Positions 17,314-26,733 of a stretch of 64,000 bases of DNA are shown piece by piece. Below the pieces are notes generated by a model. That model saw nothing but the letters and a program-made list of their open reading frames with translations, made no database searches and was not told the origin of the DNA. The stretch is from Bryobacter sp. (GTDB lineage: Bacteria > Acidobacteriota > Terriglobia > Bryobacterales > Bryobacteraceae): the NCBI GenBank assembly GCA_022843625.1, contig JALHNH010000025.1, positions 1-64,000 of the forward strand, read 5' to 3'. A program made the translations under genes and the position numbers. The first letter of the stretch is position 1. The number at the start of each line of letters is the position of its first letter.

Positions 17314-19716
17314 ATGAAACGGCTCAGTATTGCGCTGCTGATTGGCATATCCACTCTTTGGACACAGACATCCAACAACAAGCGTGAGTTCTGGTCTTTC
17401 CGCTCTCCAGTGAAGAGCGAGGGCAAATCGATCGATGAGTTTCTGCAGGCGAAGCTCAAAGCAAAAGGTCTCACCCCAAACCCGAGAGCCGATCAACGCA
17501 CCTTGATCCGCCGTCTGCACTTTGACCTCACCGGATTACCCCCGCAGCCAGAAGACTATAAGCGAAGCTATGAAGACACAATCGAGCACCTGCTAGCGTC
17601 GCCGCATTATGCGGAGCGGTGGGCGCGCCACTGGCTGGATGTGGTTCGCTTTGGTGAGACCGACGGCGGGGAACACAATTATGAGAGGCTGCATGCCTGG
17701 CCCTATCGTGACTACGTGATCGATGCCTTCCGCACCGACAAACCCTACACACAGTTCATCCGCGAGCAGATTGCCGGTGACTTGATCGCACCGGACAACC
17801 CCAAGATGATCGCAGCTACGGGCTTTCTGGTGGCCGGCCCCTGGGATCAGGTAAGTGCCGAACTGAACAAAGACAAACTGCTTGCTGCCGCCGCGCGGGT
17901 GGACGAACTCGACGATATGGCGACGACCACCTTTCACACCTTTCAGGCCTTGACTGTGAATTGCGCCCGCTGCCATGATCACAAGTTTGACCCCATTCCG
18001 AGCAAAGACTTCTACCGCCTCACGGCTGTCTTCGGTGGCGTGACCTTTGGCACTCGGCGCGTGGCGAAGGACCATGAGATTCAGGCTTACGACGCGCAAA
18101 CGAAGCCAATCCGCAATCGTCTGAACGCAGCCAGCCAGAAGCTGGCGGATATCGAGGACCCTGTGCGGAGCGCTATGCTGCTCGATCGGTACCGGGCATT
18201 CGATCAGAAACGCATCGCGGCAGCACGTCGAATGCCGCTGAACCCAATTTGGAATCGAAATTCTTTTGCCGTCGATAATTCGACGCGCTTACGACTGGTG
18301 ATTACGAACCACCAAAGTGAACGGCCTCAACTGGAGCATCTGGAGTTGCAGCCGGCAGGTTTGGTGATGGATGGATGGACCGGCAGCAAAAAGGCGAGTG
18401 AAGACGAGCCGGTATACATTGAAATCGCCAACCCTGGGGCCAAGGCGATCGACACGGTCTTCTGGTGGACCGATCAAAAGAATGGACGTAATACCGGGAT
18501 GCCCAGGGTCTTCCGGCTGGAGGCATCGCGCGACGGACAAACCTGGCGTACCCTTTGCTCATCACTCGATCACATCCGGGATCTTGAGCTCGATTTGCCG
18601 CGTGTCAGCGAAGCAGAACTGGTGGCCAGGCTTGGGCAGGAAAAAGCAAATCAGAGAGCGGCCCTGCAGCAGGAGCGTAAACTAATTGAAGCAGAACTAT
18701 CCGCGATAAGCGAGCCCATGCGCCTGTACGCAGCAAAGCCTCATGCGATGGATAAGGCGTTTCTGCTGGACCGTGGCAGCGTAGCAAAACCAATCGAAGA
18801 GGTGAGCCCGGGAGCACTCAGCGCGGTGCGGCAGATCGATCCCAACCTTGGTTTGCCAGCCTCTGCCAGCGACAGCGAGCGTCGCCTGGCGCTTGCCAAC
18901 TGGATTGCAAGTGACAAGAATCCGCTTACTGCCCGCGTGCTGGTAAATCGCATCTGGTACAACCATTTCGGCAACGGCATCGTAAATACTCCCAGTGATT
19001 TTGGACTCAATGGGGATCGCCCATCCCACCCGGAACTGCTCGACTGGCTGGCAGTGTCTTTCATGGAAAACGGGTGGAGCATCAAGTGGCTGCACAGGCA
19101 GATTTTGCTTTCTGAAGCCTATCGTCAAAGCTCGGCGATGAACGAAACCGCCTTTGCCGCGGATGGTGATAACAGGATGCTGTGGCGCATGCCGCTGAAG
19201 CGGATGGATGCTGAGATGCTGCGGGACTCGATTCTGCATGCAAGCGGTCAGCTGCGTCTGGATTCTGTTGGCGGCCCGAGTTTTTTCCTCCAAAAGAAGA
19301 AAGAACGCGGAGCATTCATTTACGAAACGCTCGACAACGATGGGCCGGAAGTTTGGCGGCGCGCTATCTATCGATTCGTTGTACGTGGTGGCGAGCGAAT
19401 CATGATGGATAGCTTCGATTGTCCCGACCCATCGGTCGCAACACCGCAGCGTAGCGTCTCAAACACACCCGTACAAGCGCTTACGCTGCTGAACAACGAA
19501 TTTGTTCTGCGCCAGGCTGGCCTTTTCGCCGAACGCCTGAAGAAAGAGGCTGGGAGCAACACGAGCAGTCAGATCCGGCGGGCTTACGGATTGCTCTACG
19601 GACGCGAACCGAATTCTGCGGAGCTGAAGCTGGGGAATCAATTTCTGTCCAGCCAGCCACTGCACATCTACACCAGAGCTTTGTTTAACGCAAATGAGTT
19701 TGTCTATGTCCCATAA
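17314..19716 (+). CDS. DUF1549/DUF1553-domain secreted protein with a CxxCH heme motif
   Basis: The product has 800 residues with a signal peptide ('MKRLSIALLIGISTLW'). The DUF1549 part (about 38-240) includes 'HFDLTGLPP', 'YAERWARHWLDVVRF' and a c-type heme motif CARCH (C217, C220, H221). The DUF1553 part is near 510-770 ('LTARVLVNRIWYNHFG', 'NTPVQALTLLNN'). These proteins are abundant in Planctomycetes and Acidobacteria, usually with a fused planctomycete-type cytochrome domain at the N-terminus; that domain is missing here. The role is thought to be periplasmic redox chemistry in glycan use but is not established. It heads a three-gene run with a DUF1501 protein and a sulfatase. Confidence 0.88.
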   Translation: MKRLSIALLIGISTLWTQTSNNKREFWSFRSPVKSEGKSIDEFLQAKLKAKGLTPNPRADQRTLIRRLHFDLTGLPPQPEDYKRSYEDTIEHLLASPHYAERWARHWLDVVRFGETDGGEHNYERLHAWPYRDYVIDAFRTDKPYTQFIREQIAGDLIAPDNPKMIAATGFLVAGPWDQVSAELNKDKLLAAAARVDELDDMATTTFHTFQALTVNCARCHDHKFDPIPSKDFYRLTAVFGGVTFGTRRVAKDHEIQAYDAQTKPIRNRLNAASQKLADIEDPVRSAMLLDRYRAFDQKRIAAARRMPLNPIWNRNSFAVDNSTRLRLVITNHQSERPQLEHLELQPAGLVMDGWTGSKKASEDEPVYIEIANPGAKAIDTVFWWTDQKNGRNTGMPRVFRLEASRDGQTWRTLCSSLDHIRDLELDLPRVSEAELVARLGQEKANQRAALQQERKLIEAELSAISEPMRLYAAKPHAMDKAFLLDRGSVAKPIEEVSPGALSAVRQIDPNLGLPASASDSERRLALANWIASDKNPLTARVLVNRIWYNHFGNGIVNTPSDFGLNGDRPSHPELLDWLAVSFMENGWSIKWLHRQILLSEAYRQSSAMNETAFAADGDNRMLWRMPLKRMDAEMLRDSILHASGQLRLDSVGGPSFFLQKKKERGAFIYETLDNDGPEVWRRAIYRFVVRGGERIMMDSFDCPDPSVATPQRSVSNTPVQALTLLNNEFVLRQAGLFAERLKKEAGSNTSSQIRRAYGLLYGREPNSAELKLGNQFLSSQPLHIYTRALFNANEFVYVP

Positions 19717-21148
19717 GAATTGCCAATTCCAGACTTCGCCCCTCACGCGCCGTCAGGCACTGTGGGAGATGGGCGGTGGCCTGGCGGGCATTGCCCTTGC
19801 GCAACTGCTTTCGCAAGACACTGCATCTGCGGCTCCAGCAAGGCTGCGAGTGCCAAAGCCTGATTTTGCCCCCAAGGCCAAGAACATCATCATGATCTTT
19901 CTGCCGGGAGGATTGAGTTCGATCGACACCTTCGACTACAAGCCGGAGCTGGTCAAACACCACGGCAAAGAGACTCAGGGTGCCAACGCGATCACGCCGT
20001 TTTTTGGCAAGCGTGGAACGGTGATGAAATCGCCGTGGCAATTCCGGCCCAAAGGCAAAAGTGGCAAGTATGTGTCTGACTTGCTACCGCAGATGGGCGA
20101 GCTTGCAGACGATATGACTTTCTTCCATTCGATGGTCTCGCGCAGCAACGCTCACGGCCCTGCCCTGTTTCAGATGTCAACGGGCTTTATCTTCCAGGGC
20201 TTTCCTTCGATCGGATCGTGGGTGAGCTATGGTCTGGGATCAGAGAACAAGAATCTGCCCTCGTTTGTTGTACTGCCGGATCGACGTGGCTTTCCGCCCT
20301 GCGGTGTCGCCAATTGGGGCAACGGCTTCCTGCCTGCCTCACATCAGGGAGTGATCTTCGGAGACCAGCGTAACCCGATCGCCGACCTGCAACCCAAGGC
20401 AGGAGTGAATACGAAGGCGCAAGCCGCTTCATACGATCTTCTGAGTGCGCTCAACGAAGAGCACCTCAAACTCAACCCGGGCGAAGACGCGCTGGTATCG
20501 CGAATCAAGGCCTACGAGCTTGCCGCAAAGATGCAGATCAGCGCTCCAGATGTGACAGACATCTCGGGTGAATCGGAAGCCACAAAGGAGAGCTACGGCC
20601 TCAACGATCCTGTCACCCGCGATTACGGCTACAACTGCCTGCTTTCCAGGAGGCTGATAGAGAAAGGCGTCCGCTGTATTCAGCTTTACAACGGCGGCCA
20701 CTTCGGCGAACCGCGCGTCAATTGGGATGCGCACGAAGACCTGGTGGCCAATCACAATAACAACGCCGCGATTCTCGACAAGCCGACAGCGGCACTCTTG
20801 CGTGACCTCAAGCAGCGTGGATTGTTGGACGAAACGCTTGTAGTTTTCACAACGGAATTCGGCCGTCTCCCGATCAGTCAGGGTTTAGGCGAGGGAGGCC
20901 GCGATCACAACCCCGAAGGCTTCACATCTTTCATGGCCGGTCCAGGCCTCAAGAAAGGTTTCAGCTACGGCGAGACCGACGAGATGGGCTACAAGGCAGT
21001 AAAAGATCCGGTGACGATCTATGACTTCCACGCCACCATTCTTCATCTGCTCGGCCTCGACCACAAGGGCCTCAGCTGGTATCACAATGGCCTGCAGCGC
21101 CGCCTCACCGATGTGCACGGCCATGTTCTGATGAGTGCGTTGAGTTAG
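19694..21148 (+). CDS. DUF1501-domain protein, Tat-exported sulfatase-fold partner
   Basis: The product has about 484 residues. A twin-arginine signal ('TRRQALWEMGGGLAGIALAQ') is followed by a DUF1501 domain, which has an alkaline-phosphatase/sulfatase-like fold ('NIIMIFLPGGLSSIDTFD', 'VVFTTEFGRLP', 'GRDHNPEGFTSF'). Proteins of this family nearly always lie beside DUF1549/DUF1553 genes, and that order is kept here. The ATG at 19694 overlaps the previous gene by 23 bp; an ATG at 19706 is an equally likely start. Enzymatic activity has not been assigned to the family as far as I know. Confidence 0.88.
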   Translation: MSLSMSHKNCQFQTSPLTRRQALWEMGGGLAGIALAQLLSQDTASAAPARLRVPKPDFAPKAKNIIMIFLPGGLSSIDTFDYKPELVKHHGKETQGANAITPFFGKRGTVMKSPWQFRPKGKSGKYVSDLLPQMGELADDMTFFHSMVSRSNAHGPALFQMSTGFIFQGFPSIGSWVSYGLGSENKNLPSFVVLPDRRGFPPCGVANWGNGFLPASHQGVIFGDQRNPIADLQPKAGVNTKAQAASYDLLSALNEEHLKLNPGEDALVSRIKAYELAAKMQISAPDVTDISGESEATKESYGLNDPVTRDYGYNCLLSRRLIEKGVRCIQLYNGGHFGEPRVNWDAHEDLVANHNNNAAILDKPTAALLRDLKQRGLLDETLVVFTTEFGRLPISQGLGEGGRDHNPEGFTSFMAGPGLKKGFSYGETDEMGYKAVKDPVTIYDFHATILHLLGLDHKGLSWYHNGLQRRLTDVHGHVLMSALS

Positions 21149-21151
21149 TCC

Positions 21152-22603
21152 ATGCAACGTAGAGACTTCATCGCAAGCCTGCTGGCAGTTGCCCCTGCAA
21201 TGCCAAATATCGTTTTCATTCTTATGGATGACATGGGCTATGGCGCGCTGAGCAGTCAGGGGAATCGATACGTTTCCACCCCGAATCTGGATCGCCTGGC
21301 CACTGAGGGCATGCGCTTCACCAATGCCTATGTCACGCCTCAGTGCACTCCGACACGGTCCACTTTGATGACTGGCCAGTATACGGCCCGTAACAAGATG
21401 TTCCATGTCATCCCGCCCTATCAATACCCTTATGCGCGTGTGAGAGAAGTTCCTCATCGCGACAACCTGTCGCGTGACACCTTTACCTTACCCAAGGGTC
21501 TAAAGGCTGCGGGCTACCAGACGGCTGCCATAGGCAAGTGGCATCTCACCACAGGTCAGGATGGCAACTATAATGGCCTCAATCCGCAGGCAAGCCATCA
21601 CTACGGCTTCGATGTCGTGGCAAAGCCGTCAGTGATCCAGGGTGAGTTTGGCAAAGGCGATAAGGCCGTCAATCGCTTCACGGATGAATCGATTGACTTC
21701 ATCCGGCAGAATCAGAAGCAGCCATTTTTTCTCTATCTCGCCCATCACTCGATCCACAACATTGTGGCCGCCCCCGAAGAGTTGGTGAAAAAGTATCGTG
21801 ACAAAGGCTTCCCGGAAGTAAATCTGAACAACGCAACTTACCTCGCGGCCCTGGAGCACATGGACACGGCGATTGGGCGCCTGCTCAAAGCTCTCGATGA
21901 AACCAATCTTCGCGAAAATACCATCGTCATATTCCTCACCGACAACGGAGGCATTCACCGGCAATTGAGGCCTTCAGCGGAGAGCACCGACCAGCTCAAA
22001 TTGTTTGAGAGACTTTTCGACAATGCTCCCTTGCGCGAAGGTAAGGGCTTTGCTTACGAGGGCGGAATTCGTGTGCCTATGCTCGTGCGTTGGCCCGGAA
22101 CGATAAAGCCGAATTCCACGTGCCATACGCCGGTACACATCGTAGATATGCTGCCGACGCTACTTGAGGCAACGGCGGCGATAGCGTCGATTCCCAAGGA
22201 CCACAGTCTGGATGGGATCTCCCTGATGCCTCTCTTCAAAGACAAGAAGACAGCGCCTCGCCCGCTCTACTGGTACATGCCTTTTTACGACCTCAACTGG
22301 GCAGCAACACCCAGCGCCATAATGCGGGACGGAGACTATAAACTGATCGACTATTTCGGTGACTTCTTCAACGCTGAAGACGGAGACCGCTACGTTACCA
22401 GCGCTCGACTGGAACTCTTCAATCTGAGAACAGATCCCAGTGAGAAGCGCAACCTTGCTGCACGGGAACCCAAACGGACTGCACGGATGCAAAAGCAGCT
22501 TCGGGCCTGGATTGAAAGTTGTGGTGCGAGCATACCTGTCTCGAATTCAAACTTTGACCCTAAGCGAGCTTTCGAGAAGATCAGCGGCATGCCACGGCCC
22601 TGA
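21152..22603 (+). CDS. Formylglycine-type sulfatase (arylsulfatase family)
   Basis: The product has 483 residues. It should hydrolyse sulfate esters in the periplasm or outside the cell. A short Tat-like or Sec signal ('[16 protein letters not shown]') leads straight into '[12 protein letters not shown]', the metal-binding start of the sulfatase fold. The formylglycine motif is CTPTR in '[12 protein letters not shown]'; 'GKWHLT' and 'FLTDNGG' complete the active-site set. It starts 3 bp after the DUF1501 gene and is the last gene of the unit. It differs clearly from the sulfatase at 7655-8953, so the two probably act on different sulfate esters. Confidence 0.9.
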   Translation: MQRRDFIASLLAVAPAMPNIVFILMDDMGYGALSSQGNRYVSTPNLDRLATEGMRFTNAYVTPQCTPTRSTLMTGQYTARNKMFHVIPPYQYPYARVREVPHRDNLSRDTFTLPKGLKAAGYQTAAIGKWHLTTGQDGNYNGLNPQASHHYGFDVVAKPSVIQGEFGKGDKAVNRFTDESIDFIRQNQKQPFFLYLAHHSIHNIVAAPEELVKKYRDKGFPEVNLNNATYLAALEHMDTAIGRLLKALDETNLRENTIVIFLTDNGGIHRQLRPSAESTDQLKLFERLFDNAPLREGKGFAYEGGIRVPMLVRWPGTIKPNSTCHTPVHIVDMLPTLLEATAAIASIPKDHSLDGISLMPLFKDKKTAPRPLYWYMPFYDLNWAATPSAIMRDGDYKLIDYFGDFFNAEDGDRYVTSARLELFNLRTDPSEKRNLAAREPKRTARMQKQLRAWIESCGASIPVSNSNFDPKRAFEKISGMPRP

Positions 22604-22620
22604 CTCGCGATAATGAAAAG

Positions 22621-23655
22621 GTGACTGATCTTATCGGGATGGAGCTTGCTGACCTTGAAGCAGCCTTTGCCCCGAACCACTCCAAATTCCACGCGCGCCG
22701 GGTCTATGATTCGGTCTACGCCCAACGCAGCTTCGACCCGACGCTGATCCCGGAGCCAATCCGTGATCAATACAAGACGGGTGCTCTAACCGAAGCCGAA
22801 AAATACGTTAGCGCAGACGGCACCGTCCGCTACCTGATGCAGCTCCACGACGGCAAGACCGTCGAGACTGTCTTCATGACGGAAGGCAGCCGCGACACGA
22901 TTTGCATCTCTTCGCAGGTAGGGTGCCCGGTGGATTGTAAATTCTGCCTCACCGCATTGATGGGTCTGGAGCGCAATCTCACTGCGGGCGAGATCGTAGG
23001 TCAGGTGTTGCACGTGATGCAGCGGCACAACCTCGCACCCAAGAGCCGCACGATGAACATTGTCATGATGGGGCAGGGCGAGCCGCTCATGAACCTGGAC
23101 AACGTTCTAAAGGCCACCCGCATTCTGATTGACCAGCGCGGGATTGGGATGGGTGAGCGCCGCATCTGCCTGTCTACCTCAGGCCTCATCCCCAAGATCG
23201 AAGAGTTGGCTCAGGCCACAATTCGCCCCAGACTCGCCATCAGCCTCAATGCCTCCAGCGAGGAGCAGCGCCAGGAGATCATGCCGATCACAAAGAAGTG
23301 GCATCTCGCAGACCTTCTCGAAACCTGCCGCAAGTTTCCACTGAAGCCGAAAGAGCACATCTTTTTCGAGTACGTCCTGCTGGGCGGGGTGAATGACAGC
23401 GATGCCGATGCCGAGCGTGTCGTTGCCTTGCTTCAAGGTCTTAGCTGCAAAGTGAATCTGATCCCGCTCAACCCGGGGCCCGGCATTCCCTATCAAACGC
23501 CGACGGACGAGCGCGTAGATCGATTCCAGCGCATCATCATGAAGGCTTTCCACTGCTATGTGCGCAAGCCGCGTGGCCGCGATATTTATGCAGCCTGCGG
23601 ACAGTTGAAGCTGGTGCAGCTCAGTTCCCCGACAGCTCTTTCACCAACTGCGTGA
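22621..23655 (+). CDS. rlmN: 23S rRNA/tRNA adenine-C2 methyltransferase RlmN (radical SAM)
   Basis: The product has 344 residues. RlmN methylates A2503 of 23S rRNA and A37 of some tRNAs at C2. The radical-SAM cluster motif CxxxCxxC is C102-PVD-C106-KF-C109; '[14 protein letters not shown]' and '[12 protein letters not shown]' are typical family blocks; the C-terminal cysteine in 'YAACGQL' is the methyl-carrying residue. The track start is a GTG at 22621; an ATG six codons later ('[10 protein letters not shown]') is possible. Although it sits next to a sulfatase, it is not the anaerobic sulfatase-maturing radical SAM enzyme. Its 3' end overlaps the convergent DUF2911 gene by 35 bp. Confidence 0.93.
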   Translation: MTDLIGMELADLEAAFAPNHSKFHARRVYDSVYAQRSFDPTLIPEPIRDQYKTGALTEAEKYVSADGTVRYLMQLHDGKTVETVFMTEGSRDTICISSQVGCPVDCKFCLTALMGLERNLTAGEIVGQVLHVMQRHNLAPKSRTMNIVMMGQGEPLMNLDNVLKATRILIDQRGIGMGERRICLSTSGLIPKIEELAQATIRPRLAISLNASSEEQRQEIMPITKKWHLADLLETCRKFPLKPKEHIFFEYVLLGGVNDSDADAERVVALLQGLSCKVNLIPLNPGPGIPYQTPTDERVDRFQRIIMKAFHCYVRKPRGRDIYAACGQLKLVQLSSPTALSPTA

Positions 23656-24715
23656 GGGATTTTTTGTTGATGTCGTCAGGAGCCTGTTCCAGCGCCTTCT
23701 TTGCGTGAGTCAAGGCTGTTACCTTGTCCCCATTGGCCGAGTAACCCCTGGCCAGTCCGACGTTCACCGGCCAGACATCACCATTGCGTTTTTGATTTAG
23801 CTGGAAGACCTCAAGAGCTGCTTTGGGCTGCTTCATACCAAGAAGCTGCCGACACACCTGATGAATTTCGAGAGGGCCGCTGGTTGGCAAATTGGCTGCG
23901 GCCTTCATCGTTGCCAGCGCTTCCTCGGTTCTTCCCATCTCGGCCAGAACACGAGATTTCATGGAAAGCGTCTCAATGTTCTTTTGGCCTATTCCAGGCA
24001 GACTCACAGCAGCATCGGCCCAAACCAAAGCCTGGTCGAGATGTACCTTTTGCTGCAAGCAGAAATTTACCGCTGCAAGGTAGCCCTGCCAACTGAAGCC
24101 AGCCTCCCGTTGCAGGTCCTTCTTGAGCGAACTGAGGATGATGTCGTTTAGACCGGAGACGCTCACGGTGAAACCAACTGCCAGATCCTCCCATTGCATC
24201 TCGACAATTGCTTCGTTGTATTTCCGGCATACGAAGTCGAAGGTAAGCCACTCACGATATTCGTGCTTTTTCGGTTTGACCACAACTCTCAGTGCGTCAT
24301 CCTTCACTTCATAAAAATAGTGGCCCCAGGACTCTGAGTTTTTAGAGAAAATGACCGTCCACTCTTCCGGCCCGGCAATCATGAAAAGGCCATAGCGACC
24401 TGCTGGCAGTGGCTTGCCCTCAATCAAAACATCATGTGAAACGGCGAACACTGTATTCTCGTTGGCACCAGCTCGCCACGGCAAAGGCTGGCCATTGCCG
24501 AAGTCGTCCTTCACCAATCCGTAGGGCACCAATCCGCCCCAAATCGTCCCTCTCCTGTCTTTTACTGCCGGGCTGGAATAATCGACCGTTACTCTTACCG
24601 GGCCGATTCCCTGCACCACTGTAGCCTTCTGGTTTCCTCCGCTGGGCGGGAGCGTCAATCCAGGGAACTGCGCAATTGCAGATCCGGCAAGCAACATTAA
24701 GGAAAGAAGTCTCAT
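23621..24715 (-). CDS. Secreted DUF2911-domain protein with TPR-like C-terminus
   Basis: The product has about 364 residues from the ATG at 24715. The longer track ORF starts inside the divergent heme A synthase gene, while this ATG begins a clear signal peptide ('[16 protein letters not shown]') behind GGGAA. The DUF2911 domain spans about 35-200 ('[17 protein letters not shown]', '[11 protein letters not shown]', 'EWTVIFSKN'), followed by helical TPR-type repeats to the end. DUF2911 proteins are exported proteins of unknown function, common in Bacteroidetes and Acidobacteria. The last 35 bp overlap the convergent rlmN gene. Confidence 0.82.
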   Translation of the reverse strand: MRLLSLMLLAGSAIAQFPGLTLPPSGGNQKATVVQGIGPVRVTVDYSSPAVKDRRGTIWGGLVPYGLVKDDFGNGQPLPWRAGANENTVFAVSHDVLIEGKPLPAGRYGLFMIAGPEEWTVIFSKNSESWGHYFYEVKDDALRVVVKPKKHEYREWLTFDFVCRKYNEAIVEMQWEDLAVGFTVSVSGLNDIILSSLKKDLQREAGFSWQGYLAAVNFCLQQKVHLDQALVWADAAVSLPGIGQKNIETLSMKSRVLAEMGRTEEALATMKAAANLPTSGPLEIHQVCRQLLGMKQPKAALEVFQLNQKRNGDVWPVNVGLARGYSANGDKVTALTHAKKALEQAPDDINKKSLTQLVKELSGN

Positions 24716-24736
24716 TTCCCTAGTCGACCATAAACG

Positions 24737-25648
24737 ATGGCTGAAGAAAAAGTGAATTGGGACAAGACGGCAACCTATCCTATAGGTATGCAGAAGCTGG
24801 CTTGGGCTTTCGTCGGATACCTGATCTTCGTCATCCTCTTTGGGGCCTGGGTGCGCATTTCCGGCTCTGGTGCGGGCTGCGGGAATCATTGGCCGACGTG
24901 TCAGGGCGTGGTGCTCCCCGTAGAACCAAGCGTCAAAACGATCATCGAATTCACACATCGCATCACCAGTGCCTTGTCGGGACTAATGGGGCTTGCCTTG
25001 CTGATTTGGACCTGGAGGAAGAAGTCTCCCGCCTTGTCCTGGGCGGCCGGTATGTTCTTCTTTCTTCTCGTCGAAGGCTTTATCGGCGCGGTGCTGGTAA
25101 AGAAGGAGCTGGTTGAAAACGACGCCTCGATGAGCCGGGCGGTAGTGATCTCCCTGCACCTGGTAAACACGATGCTGCTCATGCTCTGTGCTGTTGCAAT
25201 GGCTGTGAGGGTTGGAGCAGAGCGATATCGCAATGGCTATGCCGGGGCATTGATTTGGCTTGTCATGGCATTGCTGGTGATCACCAATGCGACAGGCGCA
25301 GTAACGGCTCTGGGCGATACGATCTTTCCGATCAAGCCGTCGATGGGGCCTGAACTGATCGCCAAGATCCGCGAAGACGTCTCACCCGGCCAGCACTTTT
25401 TGATTCGCTTGCGAGTGGTGCATCCAGTGATTGCTGCAATCACGGCGGCGATTGTATTTGGAGTTCTGGCTTATTTCCATCGCCGCAGTCAGAGCCGTTG
25501 GGCTTTGGCTGCTATGGGGTTAGTTGTGATTCAGGTCGCGTTAGGCGTAGGCAACATCTGGCTCGCCGCACCGGGATGGATGCAGATCTCGCATTTGCTG
25601 ACTGCGCAACTTTTGTGGGTGACGATCGTTGCCGTGTGGCTGGACTGA
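24737..25648 (+). CDS. ctaA: Heme A synthase (COX15/CtaA)
   Basis: The product has 303 residues and about eight membrane helices. It converts heme O to heme A for aa3-type cytochrome oxidases in the inner membrane. Conserved histidine sites are seen in 'IEFTHRITS', 'ISLHLVNT', 'RVVHPVIA' and 'QISHLLTAQLLW', and the signature 'GAWVRISGSGAGCGNHWPTC' carries the paired cysteines of the first extracytoplasmic loop. Cytochrome oxidase structural genes are not nearby. It is divergent from the DUF2911 gene across 21 bp. Confidence 0.92.
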   Translation: MAEEKVNWDKTATYPIGMQKLAWAFVGYLIFVILFGAWVRISGSGAGCGNHWPTCQGVVLPVEPSVKTIIEFTHRITSALSGLMGLALLIWTWRKKSPALSWAAGMFFFLLVEGFIGAVLVKKELVENDASMSRAVVISLHLVNTMLLMLCAVAMAVRVGAERYRNGYAGALIWLVMALLVITNATGAVTALGDTIFPIKPSMGPELIAKIREDVSPGQHFLIRLRVVHPVIAAITAAIVFGVLAYFHRRSQSRWALAAMGLVVIQVALGVGNIWLAAPGWMQISHLLTAQLLWVTIVAVWLD

Positions 25649-25651
25649 GAC

Positions 25652-26263
25652 TTATTTCACCTTCTCGACGGCCAGCAAATTCTTCACACCGAAGACACCT
25701 GAAACCCCGTTGGCGAGAATATTCGCACGGTCAGAATCTCCCTTGTTGGCAACAATTCCAACGAGGATCACATTTCCTTCTTTGACGATAATGTGAATGG
25801 GAAAGGAGCCCAGCGGCTCAAGGGTGCCGGCTGGCATGTTCCAACGTTCAAAGGGTCCGCCGAAGAAGGCTCCGCCCCGTCTTCGACTCATCGGTCCGCC
25901 GTACAAACCGCCACCGGGCGCATATCGGGACAATGCCGGATCGCGATAGATCGCCCGAAAGACAGCCCAGCGAATCTGGTCGTCGTTGGGGGAAAGCGGC
26001 AGGACCTCAATTTCGTTTTCGACCTTCGAGATGCGCTCGATCGACTTCAAGGTGCGCTCGGCGTCATCCTTGAGAGTGGGCCGCATTGCGTATCCACCAA
26101 GGGTGACTTTGGTGTCTTCCAGCTTGAAGGTGAGAAAGTCGAAGCACCCGTAATAAGGCAGCATCAGAAGTTCTTTGCGGATCTTCTGAATCAATTCTGT
26201 CTCGGTCTTCTGCGCAAGCAGTGGGGTTGCCGCGCCAGCTAAAAGTAAATGTCTGCGTGTCAT
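25652..26263 (-). CDS. Exported BON-domain protein
   Basis: The product has 203 residues with a Tat-like signal peptide ('MTRRHLLLAGAATPLLAQ'). Two BON-type modules are visible: an N-terminal one with 'VTLGGYAMRPTLKDDAERTL' and 'ISKVENEIEVLP', and a C-terminal one with 'VILVGIVANKGDSDRANILA' and 'VSGVFGVKNLLAVE'. A Gly/Arg-rich linker ('GGPMSRRRGGAFFGGP') separates them. BON domains bind phospholipid or other hydrophobic ligands, and paired-BON proteins help maintain the envelope under stress. It is convergent with the heme A synthase gene, 3 bp apart. Confidence 0.85.
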   Translation of the reverse strand: MTRRHLLLAGAATPLLAQKTETELIQKIRKELLMLPYYGCFDFLTFKLEDTKVTLGGYAMRPTLKDDAERTLKSIERISKVENEIEVLPLSPNDDQIRWAVFRAIYRDPALSRYAPGGGLYGGPMSRRRGGAFFGGPFERWNMPAGTLEPLGSFPIHIIVKEGNVILVGIVANKGDSDRANILANGVSGVFGVKNLLAVEKVK

Positions 26264-26285
26264 GGCAACCCCATTTTATCGAGTT

Positions 26286-26708
26286 CTATGGAAGGCGTGT
26301 GGTCTGGCGTGCGGTCAACTGCCAAACGCCCTTGTCTTTTACCCAAACCATCAGAACGCTCAGCGGAGTGGTCTTGGGAACACCCTTTTGCGCATTGTTC
26401 ACCATCATCTTGGTTTGCACGATGCCGACATTGCCGAACATTCGGTAGGTAGTTTCGCTCATGTCCATGGACTTGTAGACCATATCTGGTGCCAGGAATG
26501 CCGCCATCATCTGATCGCGATTTTCCATCAGCGCGTTAGAGTGCGAATAGGTCACGTTGGGTGAGGTGTGCTTTTCGATCGTTGCCTTGTCCTTCTTGAC
26601 AACGGCCGTCTTCCACTTCTCGATAGTCGCCTTGAGGTCCTCTTCAGGCGTAGCGGCGAACATATGGCATCCCGCCACAATCGCCAGCAGTAGTAATCTG
26701 GTTTTCAT
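26286..26708 (-). CDS. Secreted NTF2-like (DUF4440-type) protein, copy 1
   Basis: The product has 140 residues from the ATG at 26708, which begins a signal peptide ('MKTRLLLLAIVAGCHMFA'); the longer track ORF is an artefact. The rest is a small alpha+beta barrel of the nuclear-transport-factor-2/DUF4440 type with 'VTYSHSNALMENRDQM' and C-terminal 'VWVKDKGVWQLTARQTTRLP'. These folds are used as small-molecule-binding or enzyme scaffolds, so no function can be assigned. It is clearly paralogous to the gene at 54122-54505, which shares the 'YSHSNA' block and the C-terminal pattern but lacks the signal peptide. Confidence 0.78.
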   Translation of the reverse strand: MKTRLLLLAIVAGCHMFAATPEEDLKATIEKWKTAVVKKDKATIEKHTSPNVTYSHSNALMENRDQMMAAFLAPDMVYKSMDMSETTYRMFGNVGIVQTKMMVNNAQKGVPKTTPLSVLMVWVKDKGVWQLTARQTTRLP

Positions 26709-26733
26709 GCCGTTAATCGTATCGCAGTGCAGC

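Noticed and set aside
22621-23655. Anaerobic sulfatase-maturing enzyme next to the sulfatase
   Set aside because: The radical SAM gene carries RlmN-specific blocks, a CxxxCxxC in RlmN context and the C-terminal methyl-carrier Cys, and lacks the SPASM cysteines of maturases.
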